NCBI RefSeq assembly: GCF_001553785.1
Contig: NZ_LOJP01000001.1
Coordinates: 2,895,794 to 2,959,793, forward strand
DNA length: 64,000 nt
DNA from: Actinoplanes sp. TFC3
Lineage (GTDB): Bacteria; Actinomycetota; Actinomycetes; Mycobacteriales; Micromonosporaceae
Direction: 5' to 3'
The stretch's first letter is position 1; every line of letters starts with the position of its first letter. The notes under the pieces are model-generated. The model did no database searches. It was not told the origin of the DNA and saw only the letters and a list, made by a program, of their open reading frames with translations. A program made the translations under genes and the position numbers. This document shows positions 1 to 9,182 of this stretch, piece after piece.

Positions 1-1
1 C

Positions 2-283
2 GGCTCGCACGGCGCCACCGACCTGTCCCCCGTGTCCACGGCCGCAGCCGTGAGCCTGGACCTCACGGTGCCCAACTTCGGCATCCAGGAGCACATGGGT
101 CACACCCCGGAAACGCTCGAGGTCTTCCGTGGCAGCCCGGTGCTCAAGGACGGCATGCTCTACCCGAGCGAGGAGCCGGGTCTCGGGGTCACCTACGACG
201 ACGAGGTGGCCGCGCGCTACCCGTACGACCCGAAGTACCTGCCGGTCGCGCGCCGGCTCGACGGCTCCGTGCACGACTGGTGA
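2..283 (+). CDS. D-mannonate dehydratase / RspA-type enolase-superfamily protein, C-terminal part (5' end outside window)
   Basis: Only the last 93 or so codons are present; the frame is open from base 2. The visible part has the C-terminal signature of the ManD/RspA group of the enolase superfamily: [15 protein letters not shown] near the start, a GLGV segment, and the terminal [19 protein letters not shown] tail. Family members dehydrate D-mannonate or D-gluconate to the 2-keto-3-deoxy acid, although some RspA proteins are barely active. The active-site Lys/His/Asp residues lie upstream of the window and cannot be checked. The stop codon overlaps the GTG of the next gene (fructuronate reductase type), which supports a joint role in hexuronate breakdown. 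The exact substrate is inferred. Confidence 0.85.
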   Translation, partial: GSHGATDLSPVSTAAAVSLDLTVPNFGIQEHMGHTPETLEVFRGSPVLKDGMLYPSEEPGLGVTYDDEVAARYPYDPKYLPVARRLDGSVHDW

Positions 284-1626
284 CCGGGATGCAGCGTCTG
301 AACCGGACAACCGCTGCCGCACCGGCGCGCAGCCTGCACTTCGGGTTGGGCAACTTCCACCGGGCCCATCAGGCCGTCTGGACCGAGGAAGTGGACCCGT
401 CCTGGGGCATTGCCGCGGTGGCGCCCCGATCGCGGGACACGGTGAGCAAGCTGCGCGAGCAGGAGGGCCTCTACTCGGTGACCGTGCGCGGGTCGGGCGA
501 GCCGGTGACCACGGTGTGCGGCGCACTGTCCAAAATCCTGCACCTGACTGACGATTCAGCCACGGTGGAGAAGCTGTTGAGCGCGCCGGAGATCACGGTG
601 GTCACGCTCACGATCACCGAAAAAGGCTATTACCGTACGCCCGCAGGCCGCCTCGACCTCGCCGCGCCGGACCTTGCCGGGGACCTGAACGGGGGCTCTG
701 ATCGTACCGTCATCGGCGCTGTGACCCGGGGTTTGGCGGCCCGGCACCGAGCCAGCGGCGCGCCGCTGAGCGTGATCTCGTGCGACAACATGGCCGCCAA
801 CGGCGCTGCCCTGCACGGGGTGGTCCGCGACTTCGCCATCGCGTTGCGCGCCCCGGACGCCATGCTGCAGTGGCTGGACCACGGCGTCGCGTGGCCCGAC
901 ACCGTGGTCGACCGGATCGTGCCTGCCACCGCAGCGGGTGACGCCGATGCCGCCTCGGCCGTGCTGGGCCGGCGCGACGAGATGCCGGTGGCCGCCGAGC
1001 CGTACCGGCAGTGGGTTCTGCAGGACACGTTTGCCGCGGATCGCCCGCAGTGGGAGCAGACCGGCGCCCTGATAGTGCCTGACGTGACGCCGTACCAGCT
1101 GACGAAGTTGCGGCTGCTCAACGGCTCGCACTCGGCGCTGGCCTACCTCGGGCTCGCCCTGGGCCTGGACACCGTGGCCGCGACGATGGACACCGACTGG
1201 GGTCCGGCCCTGGTTCGCCACCTGGCTGCCGAGGTCGCCCCCACGCTTCCGCCCGGTGGCCCCGACCCGGCCCGGTACGCCGAGCAGCTCATCGAGCGCT
1301 ACCGCAACCCCTCGATCCGGCACTCACTACGTCAGATCGCCACGGACGGCTCGCGCAAACTGCCCGAACGCTGGTTCTCCGTGCTGCGCGAGGCCAGCTC
1401 CCCGATCATTGAACTGGGCCTGGCCGGCTGGATCCTGGCCGCCGCGCAGGCCGACGACCCGTTGCGCGACGAGTTCGCCCGCAATCAGCACGAGCACCGC
1501 AACCCCACCGACCTGGTCGCCGCCCAGCTGCGGCTGGCCGGGGCCCCCGATCTCGCCGACCACGCCGCGAGCGTGGCCGCGCATCTGCCTGCCCTGCGCT
1601 CGCAACGCGTTGACCTCCCCCGCTAG
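280..1626 (+). CDS. Mannitol dehydrogenase family protein, probable fructuronate reductase
   Basis: This 448-residue protein has the polyol-specific long-chain dehydrogenase layout. An N-terminal NAD-binding region contains [14 protein letters not shown] (residues about 21-34). The C-terminal catalytic domain contains [14 protein letters not shown], which carries the family's Lys-Asn-His catalytic set. Family members interconvert mannitol/fructose or mannonate/fructuronate. Next to a ManD/RspA gene, the UxuB-like reaction (fructuronate to mannonate) is the best guess. The GTG start overlaps the previous stop in a GTGA junction; an ATG three codons later (289) is an alternative. A perfect 17-bp hairpin follows the stop. 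Confidence 0.85.
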   Translation: MTGMQRLNRTTAAAPARSLHFGLGNFHRAHQAVWTEEVDPSWGIAAVAPRSRDTVSKLREQEGLYSVTVRGSGEPVTTVCGALSKILHLTDDSATVEKLLSAPEITVVTLTITEKGYYRTPAGRLDLAAPDLAGDLNGGSDRTVIGAVTRGLAARHRASGAPLSVISCDNMAANGAALHGVVRDFAIALRAPDAMLQWLDHGVAWPDTVVDRIVPATAAGDADAASAVLGRRDEMPVAAEPYRQWVLQDTFAADRPQWEQTGALIVPDVTPYQLTKLRLLNGSHSALAYLGLALGLDTVAATMDTDWGPALVRHLAAEVAPTLPPGGPDPARYAEQLIERYRNPSIRHSLRQIATDGSRKLPERWFSVLREASSPIIELGLAGWILAAAQADDPLRDEFARNQHEHRNPTDLVAAQLRLAGAPDLADHAASVAAHLPALRSQRVDLPR

Positions 1627-1649
1627 CGAGGCTGCCCCGGGGCGAAGCT

Positions 1650-1692
1650 GCCGGGATGATGCTCACGCCGCCACGGTGAGCATCATCCCGGC
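1650..1692. terminator. Bidirectional hairpin terminator
   Basis: The arms are perfect 17-bp complements, GCCGGGATGATGCTCAC at 1650-1666 and its reverse complement at 1676-1692, with a 9-nt loop. The hairpin lies between two convergent genes and ends 3 nt from the stop codon of the minus-strand DUF4383 gene. It can therefore serve both directions. There is no clear U tract, as is usual in actinomycetes. Confidence 0.8.
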
Positions 1693-1695
1693 ACG

Positions 1696-2142
1696 TCAGG
1701 CGGTCACCGGTCGGCGCGAGGTGACCAGGCCGAGGCCGATCATGCCGATCCCCAGCGCGAAGTGCAGCCAGTTGTCGGCGCCGTTGACCGGCACGAAGTT
1801 GGCCGCGCTGTCGTGGTCGATGACCAAGCCGTACAGCCAGAGGACGAGGTAGATCGCGCCGCCGCCGATGAGGTACAGCCGGGCGTTGGCGGCGGTGCGG
1901 GCCAGTGCGAGCCCCGCAACACCGAACAACAGGTGCACGATGTTGTGCAGCACCGACACCTCAAAGATGCCGAGCAGCTTGGCGCCGGAGTGATGCCCGG
2001 CGAAGCTCAGCGCGCTGTAGTCGCTGGTGACGCCGGGAACGAAGCCGAGCAGGCCAACAAGCAGGAAAACGATGCCGACGGCAAGAGCCGCGGTTTGCAC
2101 GAGCGAGCGGCCGGTGGCGGCCTGAGCCCGGGAGCTGACCAT
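1696..2142 (-). CDS. DUF4383 domain membrane protein
   Basis: The 148-residue protein has four predicted membrane segments (about residues 17-37, 60-83, 88-108 and 125-142) and matches the DUF4383 family in length and spacing (LHNIVHLLFGVAGL, then NWLHFALGIGMI). The function of the family is unknown. It is common in actinomycete genomes and sometimes linked to stress regulons. The ATG is preceded by AAGGAGGTTCCC, a strong ribosome-binding site. The gene stands alone, convergent with the dehydrogenase gene across a hairpin. Confidence 0.8.
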   Translation of the reverse strand: MVSSRAQAATGRSLVQTAALAVGIVFLLVGLLGFVPGVTSDYSALSFAGHHSGAKLLGIFEVSVLHNIVHLLFGVAGLALARTAANARLYLIGGGAIYLVLWLYGLVIDHDSAANFVPVNGADNWLHFALGIGMIGLGLVTSRRPVTA

Positions 2143-2236
2143 GGGAACCTCCTTGAAGGGCGCTTACCCCCAAGATTCGGCGCGGCCGGTACGCCGGATG
2201 GGTCCCCCGATGGCATGAACCGCCTATTCTCGGGTC

Positions 2237-2428
2237 GTGAGCGACGATTCCCTGGTCAAGCTGGCGGCGCAGCTACGTGAGACGGCGGTGCAGGCCGACC
2301 GCCCGGACGTGGCCGCGAAGGCCGAGGACATCATTCTGCTGCTGGGCGCCGACCGGATACCCGCCGCCGAGCGCCGCACCGACAAGGCCGACATGGTCCA
2401 GCGCATCCTCAACGGGCTCGGCTTCTGA
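2237..2428 (+). CDS. Small hypothetical protein (63 aa)
   Basis: A short GTG-start frame with coding-like composition. The product is mostly helical and charged (VKLAAQLRETAVQADRPDV, then ADMVQRILNGLGF) with no signal peptide and no membrane segment. I do not recognise the family. It is divergent from the DUF4383 gene, with the intergenic space serving both. A longer frame on the opposite strand (2273-2659) overlaps it. I prefer the plus-strand gene because of its more ordinary amino-acid composition. Confidence 0.55.
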   Translation: MSDDSLVKLAAQLRETAVQADRPDVAAKAEDIILLLGADRIPAAERRTDKADMVQRILNGLGF

Positions 2429-2680
2429 GCGCCTGCAGCACGATTTGCAGCCGCTGCGCAGACGGCGGGGCACCCTGGCCCACTGAGCCCGATCGGCGGA
2501 GTCGCTGACGTGCCGCGGCGACGGATGCAGCCGCACCTGCCACGCGCCGTCGGGCACTTGCCGGGGAGCGTCAGTGCGCAGGTGGGCGCGGGGCTTGAGG
2601 GCCCCGCGCCCGGACTGCGGTGAGGTGAGACCGGCGAGCAGCGACTTCAGGGCCGGCACGCTACTCCCGGCGATCCGCGG
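2429..2680. other. Intergenic region without a supported gene
   Basis: About 250 nt between the small plus-strand gene and the convergent GH54 gene. I see no convincing gene or strong hairpin. A minus-strand frame running through it is arginine- and proline-rich and probably a shadow. Confidence 0.4.
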
Positions 2681-4510
2681 TCAGCTCAACGCGAACTTCT
2701 GCGCGGCAGCGCCGTTGCAGTCGAAGATCTGCAGCCGGGTGCCGTTGGTGGTGGCGCCGCTGGGCGAGTCCAGGCACCGCCCGGATTGCGGGTTGCGCAG
2801 CGAGCCGTCGGCCTGCTGCTGCCAGACCTGACCGCCGACGCCGTTGCAGTCCCACAGCTCGACCTGGGTGCCGTTGGCCGTGCCGTTGCCGTTGATGTCG
2901 AGGCAACGGCCCAGCGTGCGCAGCGCACCGTTCGACTGGTGGAACCAGTGCTGGTCGGACGCGTACGACTGGCAGTCCCACAGCTGCACGGCGGTGCCGT
3001 TGACCCCGGAGTCATCAGCCGCGACATCGATGCACTTGCTGCCGGGGCCGACCACCGCGCCGCCACCATTGGCCGCGAACTTCTGGGCGGCTGCGCCGTT
3101 GCAGTCATAGATCTGCAGCCGGGTGCCGTTACCGGTGGCGCCGCTGGGTGAGTCCAAGCACCGCCCCGACTGCGGGTTGCGCAGCGAACCGTCGGCCTGC
3201 TGCACCCACTTCTGGCCGCCGGCACCGTTGCAGTCCCACAGCTCGACCTGCGTGCCGTTGCCGGTGCCGTTGCCGTTGATGTCCAGGCAGCGGCCCAGCG
3301 TGCGCAGCGTGTTGTCGGCGAAGTGCTGCCAGTGCTGGTCCGAGGCGTAACCCTGGCAGTCCCACAACTGCACGCCGGTGCCGTTGATGCCGGTGTCATT
3401 GCCGGCCACGTCGACGCACTTGCCGCCGGGACCGGTGATAGTGCCCTTCGGCCCGTTCGGCACGTTGGTCTGCCCGGAGTAGCCGACCGTGACGATGTTG
3501 GCCTGCACCGCGTTGTCCGCCGCGTCGGTCGGGTAGCCCGAGGTCATCACGCCCTCGAAGAACGTTCCCATGTTGCGGTTGCTGTTGTCGCCGCCGGTGC
3601 CCAGGATGATCGAGCCCTCCTGCTGCATCGGCTTGTACCCGCCGCGGTTGGGCAACGCGCCGTTCCACCACGTGCTCAGGCCACCGGACTGCGAGTTGCC
3701 ACCCTTGAGGGCGTACGTCGTCTGCCCGTTGTTCTTCAGCAGCGCCGTGACGTAGGTGCTGTTGTTGCCCAGGTTGGCGGTGTTCGAGCCGTTGGCGCCC
3801 TGGAACATGCCGTTCTCCAGGTCGGCCTCCACCCACGGGCCCGAACCGGTGCACGGCGGGAAGTAGCACGTGGTGGCGATGCTGACCGCGTCCATGTGAC
3901 CGTTGCCGGTGTCGGCGACCTGGATCTCGGCGTTGCCGTAGTCGAAGCAGCAGTCCGAGCCGACGTGGGTGCCACTGGCCACCATGTACATGCCCTCGGG
4001 CTGACCGGCGGTGGCGACCCCGGAGCCGGCTGTGCGCCGGTAACCGTGCTGCGGCGAGATCCAGATGCCGTACACCTTGTGACCGCCAGCGGTGACTGCG
4101 AGTTCGCTGGCATCCGCCGGGTAGTCGGCCGGGCCTGCGGTGCCCGCCGGCGAGACGGTCAGATCGTTGTGCCGCGCGCTCTGGTCGTACACCTTGGTGA
4201 TGCTGCAGGTCGTGCCGTTGCAGAACGCGTCCTGATCGGCGGCGTTGGCGTAACCACCGACGGCGAGCAGCCCGATGTCGTGCAAGGCGCCGTCGGACTT
4301 ACGCTGCAACTGGTAGAGCGGGCCGTTGTAGGTGCCGAACAGGGCGCGCGTGCTGCTGTGCGCGGCCACGCAGGGCGTCCCGGCCGCGCCGTAGATGTCG
4401 CAGGGCAGCGACGCGGCGGCCTGCGCGGGTCCGGAGAACCCGGCCAGGGCGCCGATGACGAGCAGGAGAGACGCGGCTAGCGAGAGCAGGACGGAGCGGG
4501 GTCTGTGCAT
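2681..4510 (-). CDS. Secreted GH54 alpha-L-arabinofuranosidase with two ricin-B (CBM13) domains
   Basis: The 609-residue precursor has a signal peptide ending in AQA (about residue 31). The GH54 catalytic domain spans about 32-335 and two ricin-type beta-trefoil domains (about 345-470 and 480-609) carry repeated CLD/QLWDCN motifs. It shows the fungal AbfB hallmarks PCVAAHSSTRALF, CCFDYGNAE (position of the nucleophile Glu) and GTGGDNSN (position of the acid/base Asp). It should release L-arabinose from arabinan or arabinoxylan outside the cell. The ATG at 4510 is chosen because AAGGAG lies 8 nt upstream and the signal peptide starts there; an upstream in-frame start exists at 4552. The two lectin domains resemble each other strongly, suggesting internal duplication. 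Confidence 0.93.
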   Translation of the reverse strand: MHRPRSVLLSLAASLLLVIGALAGFSGPAQAAASLPCDIYGAAGTPCVAAHSSTRALFGTYNGPLYQLQRKSDGALHDIGLLAVGGYANAADQDAFCNGTTCSITKVYDQSARHNDLTVSPAGTAGPADYPADASELAVTAGGHKVYGIWISPQHGYRRTAGSGVATAGQPEGMYMVASGTHVGSDCCFDYGNAEIQVADTGNGHMDAVSIATTCYFPPCTGSGPWVEADLENGMFQGANGSNTANLGNNSTYVTALLKNNGQTTYALKGGNSQSGGLSTWWNGALPNRGGYKPMQQEGSIILGTGGDNSNRNMGTFFEGVMTSGYPTDAADNAVQANIVTVGYSGQTNVPNGPKGTITGPGGKCVDVAGNDTGINGTGVQLWDCQGYASDQHWQHFADNTLRTLGRCLDINGNGTGNGTQVELWDCNGAGGQKWVQQADGSLRNPQSGRCLDSPSGATGNGTRLQIYDCNGAAAQKFAANGGGAVVGPGSKCIDVAADDSGVNGTAVQLWDCQSYASDQHWFHQSNGALRTLGRCLDINGNGTANGTQVELWDCNGVGGQVWQQQADGSLRNPQSGRCLDSPSGATTNGTRLQIFDCNGAAAQKFALS

Positions 4511-4569
4511 GGGGAAGCGCTCCTTACAAGGGGGATGGAGCCGCGTGGACATCGATGGTGGTCCACATG

Positions 4570-4626
4570 TTTCGAAAGTTACGCCCGCTGAGCGAACAGG
4601 TCAATGTCCGGTGATGCATGTTCGAA
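4570..4626. promoter_or_regulatory. Candidate operator pair (TTTCGAAA and TTCGAA) upstream of the GH54 gene
   Basis: The divergent space between the GH54 and DUF2255 genes contains the 8-bp palindrome TTTCGAAA at 4570-4577 and a second TTCGAA at 4621-4626, both preceded by ATG(T). CGAAA/TTTCG-type inverted repeats are known upstream of hemicellulase genes in streptomycetes. Assignment to a regulator here is inference. Confidence 0.35.
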
Positions 4627-4668
4627 TTTGTTCAGTTCATCTCGTTGTCGAAGGGGGTAGATCGCCAG

Positions 4669-5034
4669 ATGTGGGATGAGAAGACCGTGGCCCGGCTGAG
4701 CGAGGCGCACGAGATCGAGGTGATCCTTACGGCGCCGGAGCGGCCCGTGGTGCGTACCCCGATCTGGGTCGTGGCCGTCGAGGGGGCGCTGTATGTGCGG
4801 TCCTGGAAGGGCGCGGGCGGCCTCTGGTACCGGCGGGCGCAGCGGTACGGCGTGGGCTCGATCAGCGCGGAAGGGATCGAGCGAGCGGTGCGCTTCGTGC
4901 CGATCGACGAGCCGGAACTGGACGCCAAGATCGATGACGCGTTGCTGGGCAAGTACGCCGATTCGCCCTACGCGGCAGCGATGACCAGGCCGCCGGCCAC
5001 CGGCACCACCATGCGACTCGACCCGGCATCCTGA
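4669..5034 (+). CDS. DUF2255 family protein
   Basis: The 121-residue soluble protein matches DUF2255: a central VRTPIWVVAVEGALYVRSW strand pair, GLWYRRAQRYGVG, and a C-terminal DALLGKYADSPYAAAM helix. The fold suggests a small split-barrel flavin-type protein but the function is unknown. The ATG at 4669 has AAGGGGG about 8 nt upstream, so I prefer it to the earlier in-frame ATG at 4618, which would add 17 poorly conserved residues. The gene is divergent from the GH54 gene and convergent with the endonuclease gene. Confidence 0.75.
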   Translation: MWDEKTVARLSEAHEIEVILTAPERPVVRTPIWVVAVEGALYVRSWKGAGGLWYRRAQRYGVGSISAEGIERAVRFVPIDEPELDAKIDDALLGKYADSPYAAAMTRPPATGTTMRLDPAS

Positions 5035-5069
5035 GCAGGATGCCGGGCGGGTCCTCGCCGGGAACGGGG

Positions 5070-6224
5070 TCAGCCGAAGACCGAGGCCACCCATTCCGGG
5101 TGGTCGATGAACGGGTTGCGGTTGTGCTGGTAGGTGGCGTAGATGACCTGGTTGCGGTTGCGTTCGAAGGCGTCCGGCGGGTCCTCGGCGTTCCATTCCA
5201 GCAGGGTTGACAGCCGGCCGAGGCGGGGCGCGGTGCCGCCGCTCGTGGCGTTGTCGACCTCGAGGTTGGGGTAGCCGTCACCGCCTTCGTAGCGGATGGC
5301 CATGTAGAAGATCATGCGGGCCACGTCGCCCTTGACGGCGTTGCGGGGCTCCCAGGAGTCGGCGTCGGTGTAGTTGCCGGTGGCGCCGCTGACCGCCGTA
5401 CCGCCGTCGTCGAAGTCCTTATTGTCGCGCAGCGAGTTGACGGCGACGTCCTCGGGGCGCAGGTGGTGCAGGTCGGTGCCGGGGCCGGCGCTGGTGCCGA
5501 AGTCGCCGTGGGATTTGGCCCAGACGTGCTCGCGGTTCCAGTCGCCGGTGTCGCCGCCGTTGAGGGTCTTGGCCCGGCTCTTGCCCGAGTACAGCAGGAT
5601 GACGTTTGCCGAGTTGGCCGGGTCCTGGTCGGTGACCTTCAGGGCGTTCCAGACCGCGTCGTACGACAGCTTGGTCACCCCGGTGGAGATGATCGTGTGC
5701 AGCGAGGTGCGCAGCGCGGTCCCGGACTTCCCGGCGGCCGCGGCATAGTAGGCGTCGGTGCCGCCGGTCGGCGGGGGCGGGGGTGTGGGCGTCGGCGAGG
5801 TTGAGCCGGTCATCGCGGTGGGCGACTTGAGACCCGGGTGGGTGAAGTACGCGGCCAGCGTCCCGGTCACGGTGACCGCCGAGCCCATCAGCCCCGGGTT
5901 GGTCTGCAACCCGAACGAGGCCCGGTACGTGCTGGTCACCTGCACGTAGAGCATCTTCGCGGTGCTGGTCTCGGCGCTGCTGTCGGCCAGGGCGATGGCG
6001 GTGTCGCCGGTGAAGCCGCTGGTGCGCACCGTGGCGGTCGCGGTCGGCTCACCGACGACGTAGCCGCGCACCGTGCCCGTGCCGCTCTGGTTGGCAATGG
6101 CCTGGGCGACCGTCAGCGTGGCCGCCGCCGAGCCGGCCGGAATCCGCAGAACCGTAACAACAAGGGCCAGGAAAACAGGTGCGGCAAGTGCCACGGTACG
6201 GCGAAAGCGCATCGGTGCGGGCAT
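5070..6224 (-). CDS. Secreted endonuclease I family nuclease with N-terminal OB-fold-like domain
   Basis: The 384-residue precursor has a signal peptide (cleavage near GSAAA), then an OB-fold-like repeat region (about 35-140; TGTVRGYVVGEPTATATV), a short Pro/Thr linker, and the endonuclease I domain (about 155-384). Family motifs are WNREHVWAKSHG, TDLHHLRPED, RNAVKGDVARMIFYMAIRY and NRNPFIDHPEW. The His in the EHVW motif and the DLHH residues are the expected metal/catalytic site. It probably degrades extracellular DNA or RNA for phosphate and nitrogen. The ATG at 6224 has GGAG 6 nt upstream. Confidence 0.88.
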   Translation of the reverse strand: MPAPMRFRRTVALAAPVFLALVVTVLRIPAGSAAATLTVAQAIANQSGTGTVRGYVVGEPTATATVRTSGFTGDTAIALADSSAETSTAKMLYVQVTSTYRASFGLQTNPGLMGSAVTVTGTLAAYFTHPGLKSPTAMTGSTSPTPTPPPPPTGGTDAYYAAAAGKSGTALRTSLHTIISTGVTKLSYDAVWNALKVTDQDPANSANVILLYSGKSRAKTLNGGDTGDWNREHVWAKSHGDFGTSAGPGTDLHHLRPEDVAVNSLRDNKDFDDGGTAVSGATGNYTDADSWEPRNAVKGDVARMIFYMAIRYEGGDGYPNLEVDNATSGGTAPRLGRLSTLLEWNAEDPPDAFERNRNQVIYATYQHNRNPFIDHPEWVASVFG

Positions 6225-6315
6225 CGAAACTCCGTCCACCAGCCTTCATAGATGATGATCACTCTAGAGAACCCGGGCCGCACGCGGGCATACCAGCTTC
6301 GTCATACTTCGCCCC

Positions 6316-7170
6316 ATGCGACGCGTGAGCGAGTACGACGCCTTCGGGCCCTGGATCCAGCAGGTGACCTCCTCGGAGGATCTCCCGCGGCTCTTCCGCG
6401 GCGCCGGGATCATTCCCGAGGCGCAGCGTCTGGTGCTCAAGCTCCCCCGCTTGATCGAACGCCGCAACGCCACCCCCGACACGCACCTGTACGACCACCT
6501 GATCGCGGTCGGCGCGGCGAACCTGACCATCCTGAGCCGCCACGACGACAGGTACCACACCGTTGACGTGCCCCTCGACCGCATCGCCGCGCTGGTGGAC
6601 ACCACCAACCTGCTCGACGGGCATCTGGGCGTGTTCACCGTCGACGGCGCCGTGGCGCTCGTGCCCTACAACGCCGCCGACCCCAAGCCCATGGCCACCC
6701 TGATCGAGCTGGTCCGCGGGCTGTACCTGCCGTCCAGCGTGCCCGCGGACAGCTTCCCGGTGCCCGGCGCCCCGGCCCTGGACGTCGAGGACACCGGGCT
6801 GCTCACCGCGTACGCGAACACGGTGGCCGCGGAACCGGGCATGCGGCTGGTGTGCGACATCGCGCGCCGGGTGGTGCAACGCCACGTGCGCCGCACCACG
6901 CTGCACGCCAGCCTCTGGCTCGCCGACCACCGCGAGACCCAGGTGCTGCACCGCCGCGAATGGTTCAGCTACGGCAACGACAAGGTGCTCTCCATGGGCC
7001 GCACGGTGCTGCCGCACGCCCGGATCAACCAGGTCCGGACGTTCGCACACGAGCGGTTCCGTGATGTCAACGTGATCGCTGTCGACGCCGGCAACGCCTC
7101 GCTGGCCTTCCCTGTCCCGGCCGGCCCGGCGACCACGACGCTGCTGGGGCATCTGAACGCCGTGCGCTGA
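6316..7170 (+). CDS. Conserved hypothetical protein (284 aa)
   Basis: A soluble protein without signal peptide or membrane span. Its middle contains two beta-rich blocks (LYDHLIAVGAANLTILSRHD and DGHLGVFTVDGAVALVPYN). The C-terminal half contains a stretch typical of a PH-like or immunity-protein-like beta sheet (ETQVLHRREWFSYGNDKVL). I do not recognise the family. The C-terminus ends next to the iol operon on the other strand, so the two transcription units converge. The start ATG has no strong Shine-Dalgarno sequence. Confidence 0.6.
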   Translation: MRRVSEYDAFGPWIQQVTSSEDLPRLFRGAGIIPEAQRLVLKLPRLIERRNATPDTHLYDHLIAVGAANLTILSRHDDRYHTVDVPLDRIAALVDTTNLLDGHLGVFTVDGAVALVPYNAADPKPMATLIELVRGLYLPSSVPADSFPVPGAPALDVEDTGLLTAYANTVAAEPGMRLVCDIARRVVQRHVRRTTLHASLWLADHRETQVLHRREWFSYGNDKVLSMGRTVLPHARINQVRTFAHERFRDVNVIAVDAGNASLAFPVPAGPATTTLLGHLNAVR

Positions 7171-7291
7171 TCAGCCCGGCTCGGCGCGGACCCGGTCGAG
7201 CATGCGGCGATGGAGGGCGTCGGCGTCCTCCTCCCAGCCGAACACGCAGTGGACGGGCCCGCGCCGGCCGTAGCTGGGACAGATCGGTCAT
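7171..7291 (-). pseudogene. Frame-disrupted remnant of a gene downstream of iolD
   Basis: An ATG at 7291 overlaps the iolD stop (ATGA), as if another coupled gene followed. Reading from it gives MTDLSQL and then arginine/proline-rich text that runs past the expected end. A shift of one frame at about 7270 gives a better product, ending YGRRGPVHCVFGWEEDAD and a charged helix, with a stop at 7171-7173. This looks like the two ends of a collapsed gene. I cannot name the parent family. Confidence 0.4.
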
Positions 7292-9180
7292 GGTGTTCCT
7301 CCCTCGATCAGCGGGCGCTGCCCGGCCTTGTGCTGCGCGTAGTCCTGGTACGCCGCCCGGGTGCTGGCCAGCTCGCTGACCTGCGACACCGGCACGTCCC
7401 ACCAGCCACCCGAGGATGGCACCGGGGCGAGCGGGTCGGTTTCGATGTGGATGGCCGTGGTGCTCGCGGCGGCCTTGGCGTGCTTGATGGCGTCGCGGAA
7501 CCCGTCGATCGTGCGCACCCGGATCACCTCGGCGCCCAGGCTCTGCGCGTTGGCGGCCAGGTCGATGGGCAGCTTGGCGCCGTCGAGCTGCCCGGTTCCG
7601 GCGTTGCGGTAGCGGTAGGCGGTGCCGAAGCGCTGCGATCCCAGCTTCTCCGACAACTCCCCGATCGACGCGAAACCGTGGTTCTGCACGATGATGACGA
7701 TCAGCTTGAGCCCCTCGGCGACCGAGGTGACGATCTCCTGCGCCATCATCAGGTACGAGCCATCGCCGACCAGCGCGAACACATCCCGGTCGGGGGCGGC
7801 CAGCTTGACCCCCAGCGCCCCGGCGATCTCGAAACCCATGCAGGAGAAGCCGTACTCGACGCTGTACTGCTTCGCATCGCCGGCGCGCCACAGCATCTGC
7901 AGGTCCCCGGGCATGCTTCCGGCCGCCTGCACCACGATGTCGCGCGGGCTCATCATCTCGTTGAGCGCGCCGAGCACCTCGCTCTGCGCCGGCAGCGGCT
8001 GATGGCCCAGGTGCACAGCCCGGTCGACCACCTGGTTCCAGTCGTCGGTCAACTGCCGGTATCGCGTGCGGTAGCCGTCGCCGACCCGATAGCTGGACAG
8101 GGCCTCGGTCAACGCGTCCAGCCCGGTGCGCGCGTCGGCGACGAGCATGACGCCGGTGTGCTTGGCGGCGTCGAACCCGGCGACGTTGAGGTTGACGAAG
8201 CGCACCCCGGGATCCTGGAAAGCCGTCCGCGAGGCGGTCGTGAAGTCGCTGTAGCGGGTGCCGATGCCGAGCACGACATCGGCGTCACGGGCCAGCGCGT
8301 TCGCTGCTTGCGAGCCGGTGGAACCCACGCCGCCGACGGCCTGCGGGTGGTCCCAGAGCAGGCTGCCCTTGCCGGCCTGGGTGTCGCAGACCGGTATCCC
8401 GGTGCTCTGCGCGAACCGGCGCAGCGCCTCGGTCGCCTCGGCGTAGATGACCCCGCCACCGGCCACGATGAGAGGGCGGCGGGCCGCGCGCAGCACCGCG
8501 ACGGCCCGGTCCAGGGCTGCCGGTTCGGGGACCGGGCGCGCGATGGGCCAGACGCGCCGGGCGAACAGTTCGACCGGCCAGTCGTACGCCTCGGCCTGCA
8601 CGTCCTGCGGCAGCGCCACGGTCACCGCGCCGGTCCGGGCCGGGTCGGTCAGCACCCGCATCGCGCCGAGCAGGGCCTGCGGCAGTTGCTCGGGACGCCA
8701 CACCCGGTCGAAGAAACGCGACAGCGGCCGGAACGCATCGTTAACCGACACGTCGTAGCTGCCCGGGTTCTCCAGTTCCTGCAGCACCGGCACCGCGGCC
8801 CGGGTGGCGAAGATGTCGCTGGGCAGCAGCAGCACCGGCAGCCGGTTGACGGTGGCGAGCGCCGCGCCGGTGAGCATGTTGGTCGAACCCGGCCCGATCG
8901 AGGCCGTGCAGGCCAGCGTCTGCAACCGGTTCAGCGTCTTGGCGTACCCGGCCGCCGCGTGCACCATGCCCTGCTCGTTGCGCGCAAGGTAGTACGGCAG
9001 GTCGGCCGAGCCGGTGACCTGGGCTTCGAGCAACGCCTGAGCCATCCCGGCGACGTTGCCGTGCCCGAAGATGCCGAAGCAGCCCGGGATCAGCCGGTGC
9101 TCGGCGCCGTCGCGTTCGCTGTACTGGCAGCCCAGGAACCGTACGACCGCCTGGGCGACGGTGAGCCGGACGGTAGCCAT
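7288..9180 (-). CDS. iolD: 3D-(3,5/4)-trihydroxycyclohexane-1,2-dione hydrolase (IolD)
   Basis: The 630-residue protein is a thiamine-diphosphate enzyme of the acetolactate-synthase fold. It has the N-terminal Pyr domain (FGIFGHGNVAGMAQAL), a central FAD-like domain (GIGTRYSDFTT), and the C-terminal PP domain (EYGFSCMGFEIAGALG, then VGDGSYLMMAQEI with the GDG...N-type metal motif followed by NHGFASIG). It hydrolytically opens the inositol-derived dione ring to 5-deoxy-glucuronate. Length and motifs look intact. The ATG at 9180 lies 2 nt after the stop of the mmsA remnant; the longer frame to 9237 adds an Arg-rich non-homologous tail. It is the fourth open frame of the minus-strand iol unit. 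Confidence 0.92.
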   Translation of the reverse strand: MATVRLTVAQAVVRFLGCQYSERDGAEHRLIPGCFGIFGHGNVAGMAQALLEAQVTGSADLPYYLARNEQGMVHAAAGYAKTLNRLQTLACTASIGPGSTNMLTGAALATVNRLPVLLLPSDIFATRAAVPVLQELENPGSYDVSVNDAFRPLSRFFDRVWRPEQLPQALLGAMRVLTDPARTGAVTVALPQDVQAEAYDWPVELFARRVWPIARPVPEPAALDRAVAVLRAARRPLIVAGGGVIYAEATEALRRFAQSTGIPVCDTQAGKGSLLWDHPQAVGGVGSTGSQAANALARDADVVLGIGTRYSDFTTASRTAFQDPGVRFVNLNVAGFDAAKHTGVMLVADARTGLDALTEALSSYRVGDGYRTRYRQLTDDWNQVVDRAVHLGHQPLPAQSEVLGALNEMMSPRDIVVQAAGSMPGDLQMLWRAGDAKQYSVEYGFSCMGFEIAGALGVKLAAPDRDVFALVGDGSYLMMAQEIVTSVAEGLKLIVIIVQNHGFASIGELSEKLGSQRFGTAYRYRNAGTGQLDGAKLPIDLAANAQSLGAEVIRVRTIDGFRDAIKHAKAAASTTAIHIETDPLAPVPSSGGWWDVPVSQVSELASTRAAYQDYAQHKAGQRPLIEGGTP

Positions 9181-9182
9181 GC

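Noticed and set aside
2273..2659. 128-codon minus-strand frame
   Set aside because: Arg/Ser/Pro-rich and overlaps a more ordinary plus-strand small gene; left out as a probable shadow, though not excluded.
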